A stretch of DNA of 60,769 bases from Actinomycetes bacterium (GCA_023426345.1 JAFAAX010000153.1:1-60769), one strand, 5' to 3'; counted from the first letter of the stretch, positions 1-10,771 are shown. Notes: generated by a model from the letters alone, not told the origin. Numbers and translations: made by a program.

Positions 1-195
1 GGCCGCGACGTCTGCCGCGCCCTGGCGGCCGTGGAGGCCCGCCGAGTCGTGCTGGTGGCCTGCGATCCGGCGGCTGGGGCCCGCGACCTGCGCGCGCTCA
101 CCGAGGGCGGGTACGCCCTGCGCTCGCTGGAGGCCTGGGATCTGTTCCCGCACACGCACCACGTGGAGTTCGTCGCGGCGCTCGACCGGGCCTGA
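1..195 (+). CDS. 23S rRNA/tRNA uracil-C5 methyltransferase family, C-terminal end (partial)
   Basis: The open frame runs in from the left edge and ends at a TGA at 193-195, giving the last 64 residues only. They contain the TrmA/RlmD-type C-terminal signature: a VACDPAAGARDL segment holding the catalytic-loop Cys of the family (S/A-C-D-P), then an aromatic stretch ending DLFPHTHHVEFV. These enzymes are SAM-dependent and methylate uracil C5 in rRNA or tRNA. The fold and residues are seen; which RNA is modified cannot be told from this fragment. It is on the same strand as aconitase but separated by 137 nt with a promoter, so it is probably a separate unit. Confidence 0.85.
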   Translation, partial: GRDVCRALAAVEARRVVLVACDPAAGARDLRALTEGGYALRSLEAWDLFPHTHHVEFVAALDRA

Positions 196-216
196 GGGGC
201 CGGGCCCGCCCGGCGG

Positions 217-231
217 GGGCGCCCTCGTCAG
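217..231 (+). repeat. Intergenic motif GGGCGCCCTCGTCAG, copy 1
   Basis: A 15-base sequence GGGCGCCCTCGTCAG sits 22 nt after a stop codon. It is identical to the copy at 8792-8806 and close to copies at 3120-3134 and 20050-20064. The inner ends of the inverted repeat at 53926-54424 carry the same CCCTCGTCAG core. Function unknown. Confidence 0.6.
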
Positions 232-244
232 CGCGCCGCCCGAG

Positions 245-283
245 TTGCGCACGCGGCGTCAGGAAGATATCTTGATATCGAGA
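245..283 (+). promoter_or_regulatory. acnA promoter with overlapping palindrome
   Basis: A -35-like TTGCGC (245-250) and a -10-like TATCTT (268-273) are separated by 17 nt. An imperfect palindrome, TCTTGATATCGAGA (270-283, 6 of 7 pairs), overlaps the -10 and the expected start of transcription, where a repressor would act. GATATC also occurs twice, 8 bp apart (266 and 274). The regulator is not identified; the placement suggests control of aconitase. The leader of about 50 nt carries AAGGAG at 321-326. Confidence 0.6.
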
Positions 284-332
284 GAACTGGCGCAGCCGCC
301 GGTGACCGTCTCCACGGACCAAGGAGAAGCCC

Positions 333-3113
<2,781 letters not shown>

Positions 3114-3119
3114 CCGCGC

Positions 3120-3134
3120 GGGCGCCCTCGTCGG
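3120..3134 (+). repeat. Intergenic motif GGGCGCCCTCGTCGG, copy 2
   Basis: It differs from copy 1 at one base and starts 7 nt after the acnA stop codon. It lies directly upstream of the -10 box of the next gene. Confidence 0.5.
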
Positions 3135-3135
3135 G

Positions 3136-3141
3136 TAGTGT
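3136..3141 (+). promoter_or_regulatory. -10 box TAGTGT for a leaderless serpin transcript
   Basis: TAGTGT ends 7 nt before the ATG at 3149, and no Shine-Dalgarno sequence is present. This is the usual geometry of leaderless actinobacterial mRNAs and supports the ATG at 3149 over the in-frame GTG at 3140, which overlaps the -10 box. Confidence 0.55.
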
Positions 3142-3148
3142 GACGCCC

Positions 3149-4450
3149 ATGACGCCACATCATGGACGAGGGCGACGCCCCCTCGCGTGCGCGCTGGGGC
3201 TGTCCGGGGCGGTGGCCCTGGGGGCGTGCGGGGGAGGGCCGGCCGTCGACCTCCAGCCGATCCCCCGGCCGTCGGCGGACGGCTCCGCGGCGATCGCGGA
3301 GACGACCGCCTCCGCCCTGTACGCCGATGGCCTGGCCGTCCTGGCCGACTCGATGTCCGTCGACGGGACCGCGGCGAACGGGGTGACCAGCCCCGTCGGG
3401 TTCTCGGTCACGCTCGCGCAGATCGCATTGGGCGCCCAGGGGCCGGCCCGCGACGCCGTCGACGGCGTGCTGGGCGTCACGGGGGACGCCGACCTGCGCG
3501 CCCAGTACGGGCAGGTGTGGGCGCTGTGGTCGCCGTGGCTCGGAGATCCGCAAGCCGTGCGCGGGAAGACCGTGCCCGACACCCCGGTCATCGCGCTCAA
3601 CGGGCGCATCGTCGCCGACGACCAGACGACGCTCACCGCCACGTGGACGCAGGCGCTGGCCGACACGTGGGGGACGCCCGTGGAGACGCTCGACCTCCAG
3701 GGCGGCGGGGCGAAGGCGGACCTCGACCGGTGGGTGGACACCGCCACCGGGGGCCTCGTCAAGAAGTCCGCGATCGTCCTCGACCAGGGCACGCGCGTGG
3801 TCGGCCAGAACGCCGTCGTGTTCGGGGCGCCCTGGCAGAGCCCGTTCGACCCGGACCAGACCGCGCCGCAGTCGTTCACGCGCGCCGACGGGTCGGCCCA
3901 CGACGTCGACATGATGCACCAGACGCTGTCCGCGCGCGCCCTCGTCACCGCGGATCTCACGGCGATCACGCTGCCCTACGGCGACGGGGGCCTGGTCGCC
4001 CACGTCCTCATGCCCGCCGGTGCGGGCGCGCTCACCTCCGAGTCCGTCCGGCGCGCGATCGCCGATCTGGACGGCGCCTCCGCCGGCCCCGTCGACCTGG
4101 CCCTGCCGAAGGTCGACACGGAGGGCTTCCAGGACCTCGCCCCGACGCTGGCGGCGCTGGGCGCGGGCGACCTGTTCACCGCCGGGGACTTCGCACCCAT
4201 GGGCGCCGCCGAGGACGGGCCGCTGGCCCTCGGGCAGTTCTCCGCCCAGACGGTCCTGCGCATGGACGAGGCCGGGACCGTCGCCGCCGCCGTCCACGAG
4301 TTCGCGATGACGACGTCGGCCGGCGGCGTCGGACCCGAGCCGCTCGCGGTGACGATCGACCATCCGTATCTGGTGGTCCTGGCCGACGCCGCGACGGCCA
4401 CGCCGCTGTTCATGGCGTGGATCGGGGACCCGGCGGCCAGCGGCACTTGA
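3149..4450 (+). CDS. Serpin-family protease inhibitor, predicted lipoprotein
   Basis: A 433-residue serpin with an N-terminal lipoprotein signal: a basic start, a hydrophobic stretch and the lipobox LGAC with Cys at residue 27. It would be anchored outside the membrane. Serpin hallmarks follow in order: SPVGFSVTLAQIALGAQG (helix B), NAVVFGAPWQSPFDP (strand 3A), LPKVDTEGFQDL, the hinge DEAGTVAAAV and the C-terminal IDHPYLVVL and FMAWIGDP. The hinge has Glu374 (P17), Gly376 (P15), Thr377 (P14) and Ala379-381 (P12-P10), the pattern of inhibitory serpins. Counting from the hinge puts P1-P1' near Ser390-Ala391, so an elastase- or subtilisin-like target is an inference. It is monocistronic. Start choice is explained at the -10 box. 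Confidence 0.88.
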   Translation: MTPHHGRGRRPLACALGLSGAVALGACGGGPAVDLQPIPRPSADGSAAIAETTASALYADGLAVLADSMSVDGTAANGVTSPVGFSVTLAQIALGAQGPARDAVDGVLGVTGDADLRAQYGQVWALWSPWLGDPQAVRGKTVPDTPVIALNGRIVADDQTTLTATWTQALADTWGTPVETLDLQGGGAKADLDRWVDTATGGLVKKSAIVLDQGTRVVGQNAVVFGAPWQSPFDPDQTAPQSFTRADGSAHDVDMMHQTLSARALVTADLTAITLPYGDGGLVAHVLMPAGAGALTSESVRRAIADLDGASAGPVDLALPKVDTEGFQDLAPTLAALGAGDLFTAGDFAPMGAAEDGPLALGQFSAQTVLRMDEAGTVAAAVHEFAMTTSAGGVGPEPLAVTIDHPYLVVLADAATATPLFMAWIGDPAASGT

Positions 4451-4710
4451 GCGGCGACTGAGCGGCCGCGAGTTCGGTGCTCTCGTCCCGCGACCTCGGT
4501 TCCTGGCGGCTGGCGATCATGGGCGGGGAACTGACAGTCGGCAGGCGCCGAAGTCGGCGTGGGAGAGGCCGTGCCGAAGCGGGCGCCGCCGCGTCGTCGG
4601 AGTCGACGGCGCGGCGACCGAACTCGCCGGGAATAAGAACCGAAGTCGGCGCAGATGACCACCGAAGTCGGCGAGAAAGAGCACCGAAGTCGGCGGGGTG
4701 AGAAGCGGGG
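4451..4710. repeat. Degenerate inverted array of 22-bp units between convergent genes
   Basis: No gene lies in this 260-nt gap between the convergent serpin and S9 peptidase genes. Reverse-oriented units GCGAGTTCGGT and GCGACCTCGGT start at 4468 and 4490 (22 bp apart). Forward units with the core ACCGAASTCGSCG start at 4617, 4639, 4661 and 4683, exactly 22 bp apart, and weaker copies start at 4547, 4573 and 4595. The two halves point at each other, as in the perfect element at 53926-54424. Reading frames through this region are repeats translated by chance. Possible roles are a two-way terminator or a mobile or structural repeat; none is proven. Confidence 0.8.
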
Positions 4711-6714
4711 TCAAAGGTTCGCGATCGGGAGATCCTCGGTCCCGCCGTCCACGGCCAGTCCCCACACCGCGCCGTAGAAGCCGAGCTCGTCCGCCCACGC
4801 GCGCTTGATGGTGTCGGCGCGCCGGAAGCCGTGGCCCTCGCCGTCGAAGACGACCAGGGCGACACGCCGTCCGTCGGCAACCATCGCATCGCGCATCTGC
4901 TCGGCCTGCGCGGGCGGCACGACGGCGTCCTCGTCGCCCTGGAGGAGCAGGAGGGGCGCCGTGATGCCGTCGACGTGGAACAGTGGGGAGCGCTCGCGCC
5001 ACACGGGATCCTCCACATCGGAGGAGCCGAGCAGGCGGAAGGCATAGCGGGACTCGAACTTGTGGGTGTCGCGCGCGAGTGCCCGCAGATCGGAGATGCC
5101 GTACAGGGACGTGCCCGCCGTGAACACATCCGTCGAGGCGAGCGCCGCCAGCGCCGTGAAGCCGCCGGCGGAGGATCCCCGGATCGCGATGCGCGACGGA
5201 TCGACCAGTCCCCGCTCGATGAGGTGGCGGGCCCCGTCGGCGCAGTCCGAGACGTCCATAACGCCCCAGTTGCCGGTGAGGCGCTCCCGATAGGCGCGGC
5301 CGGACCCCGTCGATCCCCGGTAGTTGACGTCGAGCACGGCGAACCCGCGCGACGTCCAGTACTGGAACGCGATCGACAGGCCGGGACGCGCCGAGGACGT
5401 GGGGCCGCCGTGGACGTTGACGACGAGCGGGGGCCGGGCCCCCTCGGGCGCCACGAACCCGGGATTGACGGGCGCGTAGTAGAAGCCGTGGGCCTCCTCC
5501 CCGTCCGAGGTCGGCCAGGAGAGGATCTGGGCCGCCGAGACCAGGCCGGCGTCGATCTCCGCCTCGGAGGACGGGCGGATGACGGTGGTCGCGCCGCCCT
5601 TGATCTCGACGATCGCCGGCGTGTGCGTAGCGGAGTCCGCGAGCAGGACGACCCGTTCGTCCTGCGAGGCGACATTGCCGATCGGCCACCACCCGGTCGA
5701 CCACTCCTCCTCGAGCCCGTTGTCCAGCCGGACGGTGCCCACGTGCCAGGTCATGTCCTCCGCCCACGAGCAGATCAGGTGCTCGTGATCGAAGACGTCG
5801 AAGCTGTGCAGGCCCAGCTGCCAATGCGGATGGGAGAAGGCCTGGCGGCCGGGGTGCAGCGGCCGAGTGCGCAGACGGGCGGTCCATGCGTCGGCGTCCT
5901 CGCCCTCATGCCGGGCGAAGCCCTCGGTGCGGTAGAGGTTCGCCCAGCCCGTCGAGTCGTCGACGTGGATGAGATCCCCGTCGAGGGTCCACCGCGGCTC
6001 ATAGACGCACACGCCCGGCCGGTCGACCAGCGTGAGCGAGGCGAGGAGCTGCCCGGTGTGGCCCAGGGCCGCCACGTGCAGCGCGGACCGCGTCCACGGC
6101 ATCTCGGGGTGGTTCCACGTCAGCCAGGCGATCTTCGTGCCGTCGGGCGACACGGAGGGGGCCTCGACGAAGTCCGTGCCCGAGAACACGGTCTGGAGCA
6201 TCGAGGCGTCACGTCCGGCCAGGCCGTCCAGCGGGATCGCCACCAGCGTGTTGACGGGCTCGCCGGGGGCGGTGTGGTCCTCGGCGACGGCGTAGACGAG
6301 GCCGCGGGCGTCGTCGAATTCGAAGTCGCCGTAGCGGACCTTCGACAGGGGCGTCAGAGGGACGAGGCCGCGGGTGGGTGTGCGCACATCGAAGCGGTAG
6401 ACCCGGCCGTCGAAGCCGTCGGAGAAGACGACGACGCCGTCGCGCACGGCGTAGGCGCGGCCCCCGTACTCGTGGACGCGCGTGCGCACATCGGGCAGCC
6501 GGACGCCGTCGATCATCGGGAGCACCTCCGCCGTCTGCCCCAGCGCGCCGCGCCGCAGCAGCACGTTGCGCCCCGCCTCCTGGGGGTGCCCTTCCACCCA
6601 GTACGTGTCGGGTCCATCGACCCGGACCTGGGACAGCGAGACACTGCGGGCGGTGAAGGACTCCCCGGTGATGGGGGACGTCCACTCGCCGTAGGGAGCG
6701 ATCTCAGGGGACAT
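4711..6714 (-). CDS. S9 family prolyl oligopeptidase-type serine peptidase
   Basis: A 667-residue cytoplasmic peptidase of the S9 (acylaminoacyl-peptidase/prolyl oligopeptidase) group. The N-terminal half is a beta-propeller and the last 270 residues an alpha/beta hydrolase. The nucleophile is Ser515 in RGSSAGGF; the catalytic Asp is in GDEDAVVPP and the His in GEGHGFRRAD near the C terminus. The region around GSTGSGRAYRERL matches the oxyanion side of the family. Such enzymes cut short peptides, often after Pro or at N-acylated ends; the substrate here is unknown. The start at 6714 is preferred over an upstream in-frame ATG at 6774 because AGAGG precedes it and the family begins near MSPEIAPYG. 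No signal peptide is seen. Confidence 0.9.
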   Translation of the reverse strand: MSPEIAPYGEWTSPITGESFTARSVSLSQVRVDGPDTYWVEGHPQEAGRNVLLRRGALGQTAEVLPMIDGVRLPDVRTRVHEYGGRAYAVRDGVVVFSDGFDGRVYRFDVRTPTRGLVPLTPLSKVRYGDFEFDDARGLVYAVAEDHTAPGEPVNTLVAIPLDGLAGRDASMLQTVFSGTDFVEAPSVSPDGTKIAWLTWNHPEMPWTRSALHVAALGHTGQLLASLTLVDRPGVCVYEPRWTLDGDLIHVDDSTGWANLYRTEGFARHEGEDADAWTARLRTRPLHPGRQAFSHPHWQLGLHSFDVFDHEHLICSWAEDMTWHVGTVRLDNGLEEEWSTGWWPIGNVASQDERVVLLADSATHTPAIVEIKGGATTVIRPSSEAEIDAGLVSAAQILSWPTSDGEEAHGFYYAPVNPGFVAPEGARPPLVVNVHGGPTSSARPGLSIAFQYWTSRGFAVLDVNYRGSTGSGRAYRERLTGNWGVMDVSDCADGARHLIERGLVDPSRIAIRGSSAGGFTALAALASTDVFTAGTSLYGISDLRALARDTHKFESRYAFRLLGSSDVEDPVWRERSPLFHVDGITAPLLLLQGDEDAVVPPAQAEQMRDAMVADGRRVALVVFDGEGHGFRRADTIKRAWADELGFYGAVWGLAVDGGTEDLPIANL

Positions 6715-6769
6715 CAGGCACCTCTTCGTTTGCGCGAGCGGACCGGCGCGACGGGCGCCAGTGGCTCCG

Positions 6770-6775
6770 ATCATA
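6770..6775 (-). promoter_or_regulatory. -10 box TATGAT for the S9 peptidase
   Basis: On the minus strand TATGAT lies 55 nt upstream of the chosen ATG at 6714, leaving a leader of about 50 nt with AGAGG before the start. This also argues against the longer frame starting at 6774, which overlaps the box. Confidence 0.5.
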
Positions 6776-6815
6776 TCCGCCCGATCCGCCCGTGAGCCGA
6801 TCGGCGCCGCTCATC

Positions 6816-6821
6816 TAGAAT
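6816..6821 (+). promoter_or_regulatory. -10 box TAGAAT for leaderless dxs
   Basis: TAGAAT ends 6 nt before the dxs ATG at 6828. No ribosome binding site is present, so transcription probably begins at or next to the start codon. Confidence 0.6.
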
Positions 6822-6827
6822 CGGACC

Positions 6828-8780
6828 ATGGTCCTCCCTGACAGTGCCGATGAGCTGCCCCTGCTCTCTCGGGTGCGCCGCCCCAGCGATCTCCAGCGCC
6901 TGACGCCGGCGGAGCTGGTGGACCTGGCCCACGAGATCCGGCGCTACCTCATCGCCTCCGTGTCGCGCACCGGTGGGCACCTGGGACCCAATCTCGGCGT
7001 CGTCGAGCTGACGATCGCCCTCCACCGGGTCTTCGACTCGCCCCGCGACACGCTGGTCTTCGACACCGGGCACCAGTCCTACGTCCACAAGCTGCTGACG
7101 GGGCGGCAGGACTTCTCCCGCCTGCGCCAGCGCGGCGGCCTGTCCGGGTACCCCTCGCGCGCCGAATCCCCGCACGATGTCGTGGAGAACTCCCACGCCT
7201 CCACGTCACTGGCCTGGGCCGACGGGATCTCGCGGGAGAAGCGGCGCCGCGGCGACCCATCCTGGACGGTGGCCGTCATCGGGGACGGGGCCCTCACGGG
7301 CGGCATGGCGTGGGAGGCGCTCAACTCGATCGCCGACGACGAGGGCCGCCGCCTCCTCGTCGTCGTCAACGACAACGGGCGCTCCTACGCGCCGACGGTG
7401 GGCGGCCTGGCCCACCATCTCGACGCGCTGCGCACCTCCCAGCAGTACGAGCGCACCCTCGCGTGGGGGAAGCGGACGCTGCTGTCCCTGGGGGATCCGG
7501 GCCGCGCGGCCTACGACGCGCTCCACGGGCTGAAGACGGGCATCAAGGACGTGCTGGCGCCCCAGGCGATGTTCGAGGACCTGGGGCTGAAGTACCTGGG
7601 GCCCATCGACGGCCACGACGAGGTGGCCCTGGAGACGGCACTCATGCGCGCGCGCGCCGTCCGGGGATCCGTGCTGGTCCACGTCATCACGGAGAAGGGC
7701 CGCGGGTACACGCCCGCCGAGGAGGACCCCGCCGACCGCTTCCACACGGTGGGCCGGATCCATCCGGAGACCGGCCTGCCACTGGTCCCCGCGCGGTTCG
7801 GCTGGACCGGGGTGTTTTCCGACGAGATCCTCCGCCTGGCGCGTCGCCGCGACGACCTGGTCGGCATCACGGCGGCGATGATGCTGCCCGTGGGCCTGGG
7901 GCCGATGGCGGCGGAGTTCCCGGACCGCGTCATCGACGTCGGCATCGCCGAGCAGCTGGCCGTCACATCGGCGGCGGGAATGGCCTTCCGGGGCGCGCAC
8001 CCGGTGATCGCCCTGTACGCGACGTTCCTCAACCGCGCTTTCGACCAGGTGCTCATGGACGTCGGCCTCCACCGCGCGGGCGTCACCATCGCCCTGGACC
8101 GCGCGGGCATCACCGGCGACGACGGGGCCTCCCACAACGGCATGTGGGACATCTCGATGCTCCAGGTCGTCCCCGGCCTGCGCCTGGCCGCCCCCCGCGA
8201 CGAGGCGACGCTGCGCGAGGAGCTGGACGAGGCGGTGGACGTCGCCGACGCCCCGACCGTCCTGCGCTACCCGAAGGGGTCCGTGCCCGCCCCCGTTCCC
8301 GCACTGCGCCGGGTCGGGGGCGTCGACGTCCTGGCCGAGCCCGCCGTCGCGGCCGACCGGGCGGCGGCCCGGGTCCTGATGGTGGCCGCCGGCGCGCTGG
8401 TGCCGGAGGCGCTGGAGGCCGCCGAGGCGCTGTCCGCCGAGCAGGTCGCCGTCACCGTCGCCGACCCCCGGTGGCTGATCCCGGTGCCGGAGGCGCTGGG
8501 CCGACTCGCGGACGAGGCCGACGCGGACCTGGTGGTCACCGTCGAGGACGGCGTGGTCGAGGGCGGTTTCGGGTGGGCCGTGCGCGACGCGCTGGAGGAG
8601 ACGGGCCGGCCCGTCCAGACGCTCGGCATCCCCCGGCGGTTCCTCGACCAGGGCGCGCGAGCGGCGATCCAGGCGGAGCTGGGACTGGACGCTGCCGGCA
8701 TCGCGGCGTCGGTCGGCGCGCGCCTGGCCCGGATGGGCCGTCTGGCGCCCGTGCCGTCGGCCGCGCAGCTGCGGGAGTAG
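6828..8780 (+). CDS. dxs: 1-deoxy-D-xylulose-5-phosphate synthase
   Basis: DXS condenses pyruvate with glyceraldehyde 3-phosphate, using thiamine diphosphate, in the first step of the MEP isoprenoid pathway. The 650-residue length is normal. The N-terminal domain has SRTGGHLGPNLGVVELTIAL with the catalytic His, and the TPP/Mg motif GDGALTGGMAWEALN followed by the NDN metal ligand near residue 183. The central domain has DRAGITGDDGASHNG near residue 425. The C-terminal transketolase domain is complete. The ATG at 6828 is chosen because it follows a -10 box by 6 nt and the family starts close to this point. It is divergent from the S9 peptidase and convergent with the RNase D gene 22 nt away. 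Confidence 0.97.
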   Translation: MVLPDSADELPLLSRVRRPSDLQRLTPAELVDLAHEIRRYLIASVSRTGGHLGPNLGVVELTIALHRVFDSPRDTLVFDTGHQSYVHKLLTGRQDFSRLRQRGGLSGYPSRAESPHDVVENSHASTSLAWADGISREKRRRGDPSWTVAVIGDGALTGGMAWEALNSIADDEGRRLLVVVNDNGRSYAPTVGGLAHHLDALRTSQQYERTLAWGKRTLLSLGDPGRAAYDALHGLKTGIKDVLAPQAMFEDLGLKYLGPIDGHDEVALETALMRARAVRGSVLVHVITEKGRGYTPAEEDPADRFHTVGRIHPETGLPLVPARFGWTGVFSDEILRLARRRDDLVGITAAMMLPVGLGPMAAEFPDRVIDVGIAEQLAVTSAAGMAFRGAHPVIALYATFLNRAFDQVLMDVGLHRAGVTIALDRAGITGDDGASHNGMWDISMLQVVPGLRLAAPRDEATLREELDEAVDVADAPTVLRYPKGSVPAPVPALRRVGGVDVLAEPAVAADRAAARVLMVAAGALVPEALEAAEALSAEQVAVTVADPRWLIPVPEALGRLADEADADLVVTVEDGVVEGGFGWAVRDALEETGRPVQTLGIPRRFLDQGARAAIQAELGLDAAGIAASVGARLARMGRLAPVPSAAQLRE

Positions 8781-8791
8781 GGGCCGCGGGC

Positions 8792-8806
8792 GGGCGCCCT
8801 CGTCAG
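8792..8806 (+). repeat. Intergenic motif GGGCGCCCTCGTCAG, copy 3
   Basis: Identical to the copy at 217-231. It fills the short gap between the convergent dxs and RNase D genes and overlaps the RNase D stop codon. Confidence 0.6.
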
Positions 8807-10047
8807 TGGGACAGGGCCTGCGCGAGGGGACCGCGCATGAGGGCGATCTGCCAGGGGCGGGCGTGGGACTCCGCGAGGCGCTCCTCGACGGCCGCCGCGA
8901 CGGGCAGCGCGTCCTCCAGGGGAGCCCACGCGAGGAAGCGCTGGTCGCGAGGCTCCAGGACCACCTCGGGGGACATCGCCAGCGGCCCGGCGACGGCCCC
9001 CACGGCCGTGCGCACCGCCGTCAGGCGCTCATGGGCCTGCGGATCCAGCCGCGCCCACTGCCGAGCGTCGGGGATCGAGCCCGCGAGGTGGTCGGCGTGG
9101 CGCGGGGGGAGGTCGCGCTCCTCGAGCAGCGTGGCGCGGCGCACGGCGCGCAGCCACAGATCGGCGTAGGGACGGGCCTTGGGGGAGCGGAACTCGCCGA
9201 GGGCGAGCAGCTCGCGGCGATTGCGGGGGGGCTGCTGGGCGGCGCGGACGAGCGCCTGGTTGCGCACGAGGCGCCCGGGGGCGAGATCGAGGTCGCGCGC
9301 GACCGCCTCCCGGGCCTCCCACAGGTTGCGCAGCACCGCCAGGCCGCGGCGTGTGCGGATCTTGCCGGCGCCGGGCACCGTGCGCCAGCGGTCGGGCTTC
9401 TCCACGGGCTCGGGGAGGGCCAGAATATGGCGGAACTCCTGCTCGGCCCACTCCCAGCGCCCCAGCCGCTCGAGGTCCACGGACATGCGCCGGTACAGCT
9501 CGGTGAGCAGCTCGACGTCCAGGGCCGCGTAGCGCAGCCAGTCGGGGGGCAGCGGGCGCACCGACCAGTCGGAGGCCTGATGGTCCTTCGCGAGGTCTAG
9601 GCCCAGGACCTGCTGGGCCACGGCGGCCAGCCCGAAGCGCTCGAGACCCAGGAGGCGGGCCGCGATCTCCGTGTCGAACAGGTCGCGGGGCTCCAAGCCG
9701 GTCTGGACGAGGTTGCGGAGGTCCTGCGCGGCGTCGTGGAGGATCCACACGCCGTCGACGCCGCGGCCCAGGCTCGACAGATCGGGCAGCGCGTGCGCGT
9801 CGATGAGGAACGTGCCGACGTCCTCGCGCCGGATCTGGACGAGGTAGGGATCCGCCCCGTAGCGGAACCCCTGGGCGCGTTCGACGTCGAGGGCGATGGG
9901 GGAGGACCCGCGGGCCAGGGCCGCGGCGGCCGCCGCCAGCTCCTCCTCGCGGTCGACCACCTCGGGCACCCCCTCGCGGGGCTCGGCGACGAGGACGGGG
10001 TCCTCGGTGTCGCCCGCCGGGAGGCCGAGGCGGTTGTCGATTCTCAT
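8803..10047 (-). CDS. Ribonuclease D-like 3'-5' exonuclease with HRDC domain
   Basis: A 414-residue protein with a DEDDy exonuclease domain (about residues 30-215) and a helical HRDC nucleic-acid-binding domain (about 225-305). The metal-binding acidic residues are seen in IALDVERAQG (motif I), WILHDAAQDLRNL (motif II) and the YAALDVELL motif III with its Tyr. This architecture trims 3' ends of tRNA and other structured RNAs. The start at 10047 lies 5 nt past the stop of the DUF3000 gene, so the two form an operon, as is common in actinobacteria. It reads into dxs convergently with only a short gap. Confidence 0.92.
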   Translation of the reverse strand: MRIDNRLGLPAGDTEDPVLVAEPREGVPEVVDREEELAAAAAALARGSSPIALDVERAQGFRYGADPYLVQIRREDVGTFLIDAHALPDLSSLGRGVDGVWILHDAAQDLRNLVQTGLEPRDLFDTEIAARLLGLERFGLAAVAQQVLGLDLAKDHQASDWSVRPLPPDWLRYAALDVELLTELYRRMSVDLERLGRWEWAEQEFRHILALPEPVEKPDRWRTVPGAGKIRTRRGLAVLRNLWEAREAVARDLDLAPGRLVRNQALVRAAQQPPRNRRELLALGEFRSPKARPYADLWLRAVRRATLLEERDLPPRHADHLAGSIPDARQWARLDPQAHERLTAVRTAVGAVAGPLAMSPEVVLEPRDQRFLAWAPLEDALPVAAAVEERLAESHARPWQIALMRGPLAQALSH

Positions 10048-10051
10048 GCGA

Positions 10052-10603
10052 TCAGACCTGTTCGAGGTAGTGCCGGGCGGTGATCCCCGAAGCCCGGCAC
10101 AGAAGGTCGCACCACGCCTGGAGATGCTCGCCCAGGTAGGGCGTCACCGGGGTCCAGGACGCGCGCAGCTCCGCATGGAGCGTGGCGCCGCGCAGCTCGA
10201 GGCCGCCGAAGGACTCGGAGATCTCCCGCGTCACCGTCCCGGTGAGGTCATGGTAACCCGCGCCGGCGTCGTCGAGGCACTCCCCGGCGAAGGCCCACAG
10301 CGCCTCGCCGAGCAGTGGGTCGGCTCCCATCTCCGCGTCGATCTGGGCGCGCAGCTGGGCGACGATCCGGAACGTCCCGTTCCAACCGATCTGCTCCTCG
10401 GGATCGTGCAGCACGACGAATCGGCCGGACGCCAGCGGTTGGCCGTGCTCCTCGCGGCGCGTGCGCACGGCGAGCGCCGCCGTCCACGGGGCGAGGCGGC
10501 GCGGCGGGGGGACCTCCGCGATCTCGACCTCGGGGGCCCGCCTCTGGTCGCGCAGGCTGAGGAGGGCCGTGAGGAAATCCTCAGGCGCCGATGGCTGCGT
10601 CAC
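10052..10603 (-). CDS. DUF3000 domain-containing protein
   Basis: A 183-residue protein of a family found only in actinobacteria and lacking a known function. Family-typical segments are seen: a start region with LTALLSLRDQRRAPEVEIAE, the central ASGRFVVLHDPEEQIGWNG, GTVTREISESFGG and the C-terminal ELRASWTPVTPYLGEHL with AWCDLLCRASG. There is no signal peptide or membrane helix. The GTG start at 10603 is supported by a -10 box 6 nt upstream (leaderless). It is the first gene of a two-gene operon with the RNase D-like exonuclease, so a link to RNA handling is possible but only by association. Confidence 0.9.
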   Translation of the reverse strand: MTQPSAPEDFLTALLSLRDQRRAPEVEIAEVPPPRRLAPWTAALAVRTRREEHGQPLASGRFVVLHDPEEQIGWNGTFRIVAQLRAQIDAEMGADPLLGEALWAFAGECLDDAGAGYHDLTGTVTREISESFGGLELRGATLHAELRASWTPVTPYLGEHLQAWCDLLCRASGITARHYLEQV

Positions 10604-10609
10604 GGGCCC

Positions 10610-10615
10610 AGCGTA
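10610..10615 (-). promoter_or_regulatory. -10 box TACGCT for leaderless DUF3000-RNase D operon
   Basis: On the minus strand TACGCT is followed by 6 nt and then the GTG at 10603. No Shine-Dalgarno sequence is present. Confidence 0.55.
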
Positions 10616-10728
10616 CGTGCGCGGCGGGGCGTGCCCGCGCAGGGCGCGCCGCCGAAGGACGCGGAAGGGGCGCGCCGAGGGGCGCGAGTCTGTGCGTGGG
10701 CTGTGAGATCGGTCCGGACCTGCTCGAA

Positions 10729-10771
10729 GGGGGCTCCTCTGGTTGCCGCTCGCGGACGAGCCCCCTACCGT
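10729..10771 (+). promoter_or_regulatory. Hairpin followed by -10 box upstream of FemAB gene 1
   Basis: GGGGGCTC (10729-10736) pairs perfectly with GAGCCCCC (10758-10765) across 21 nt, and TACCGT (10766-10771), a plausible -10 box, follows directly. The inverted repeat covers the promoter region and could be an operator or a cruciform. The rest of the 10604-10823 gap shows nothing else. Confidence 0.35.

Noticed and set aside
4477..4701. Short ORFs in the 22-bp repeat array
   Set aside because: Their protein is only the repeat unit read in frame, with no ribosome site and no resemblance to known proteins.
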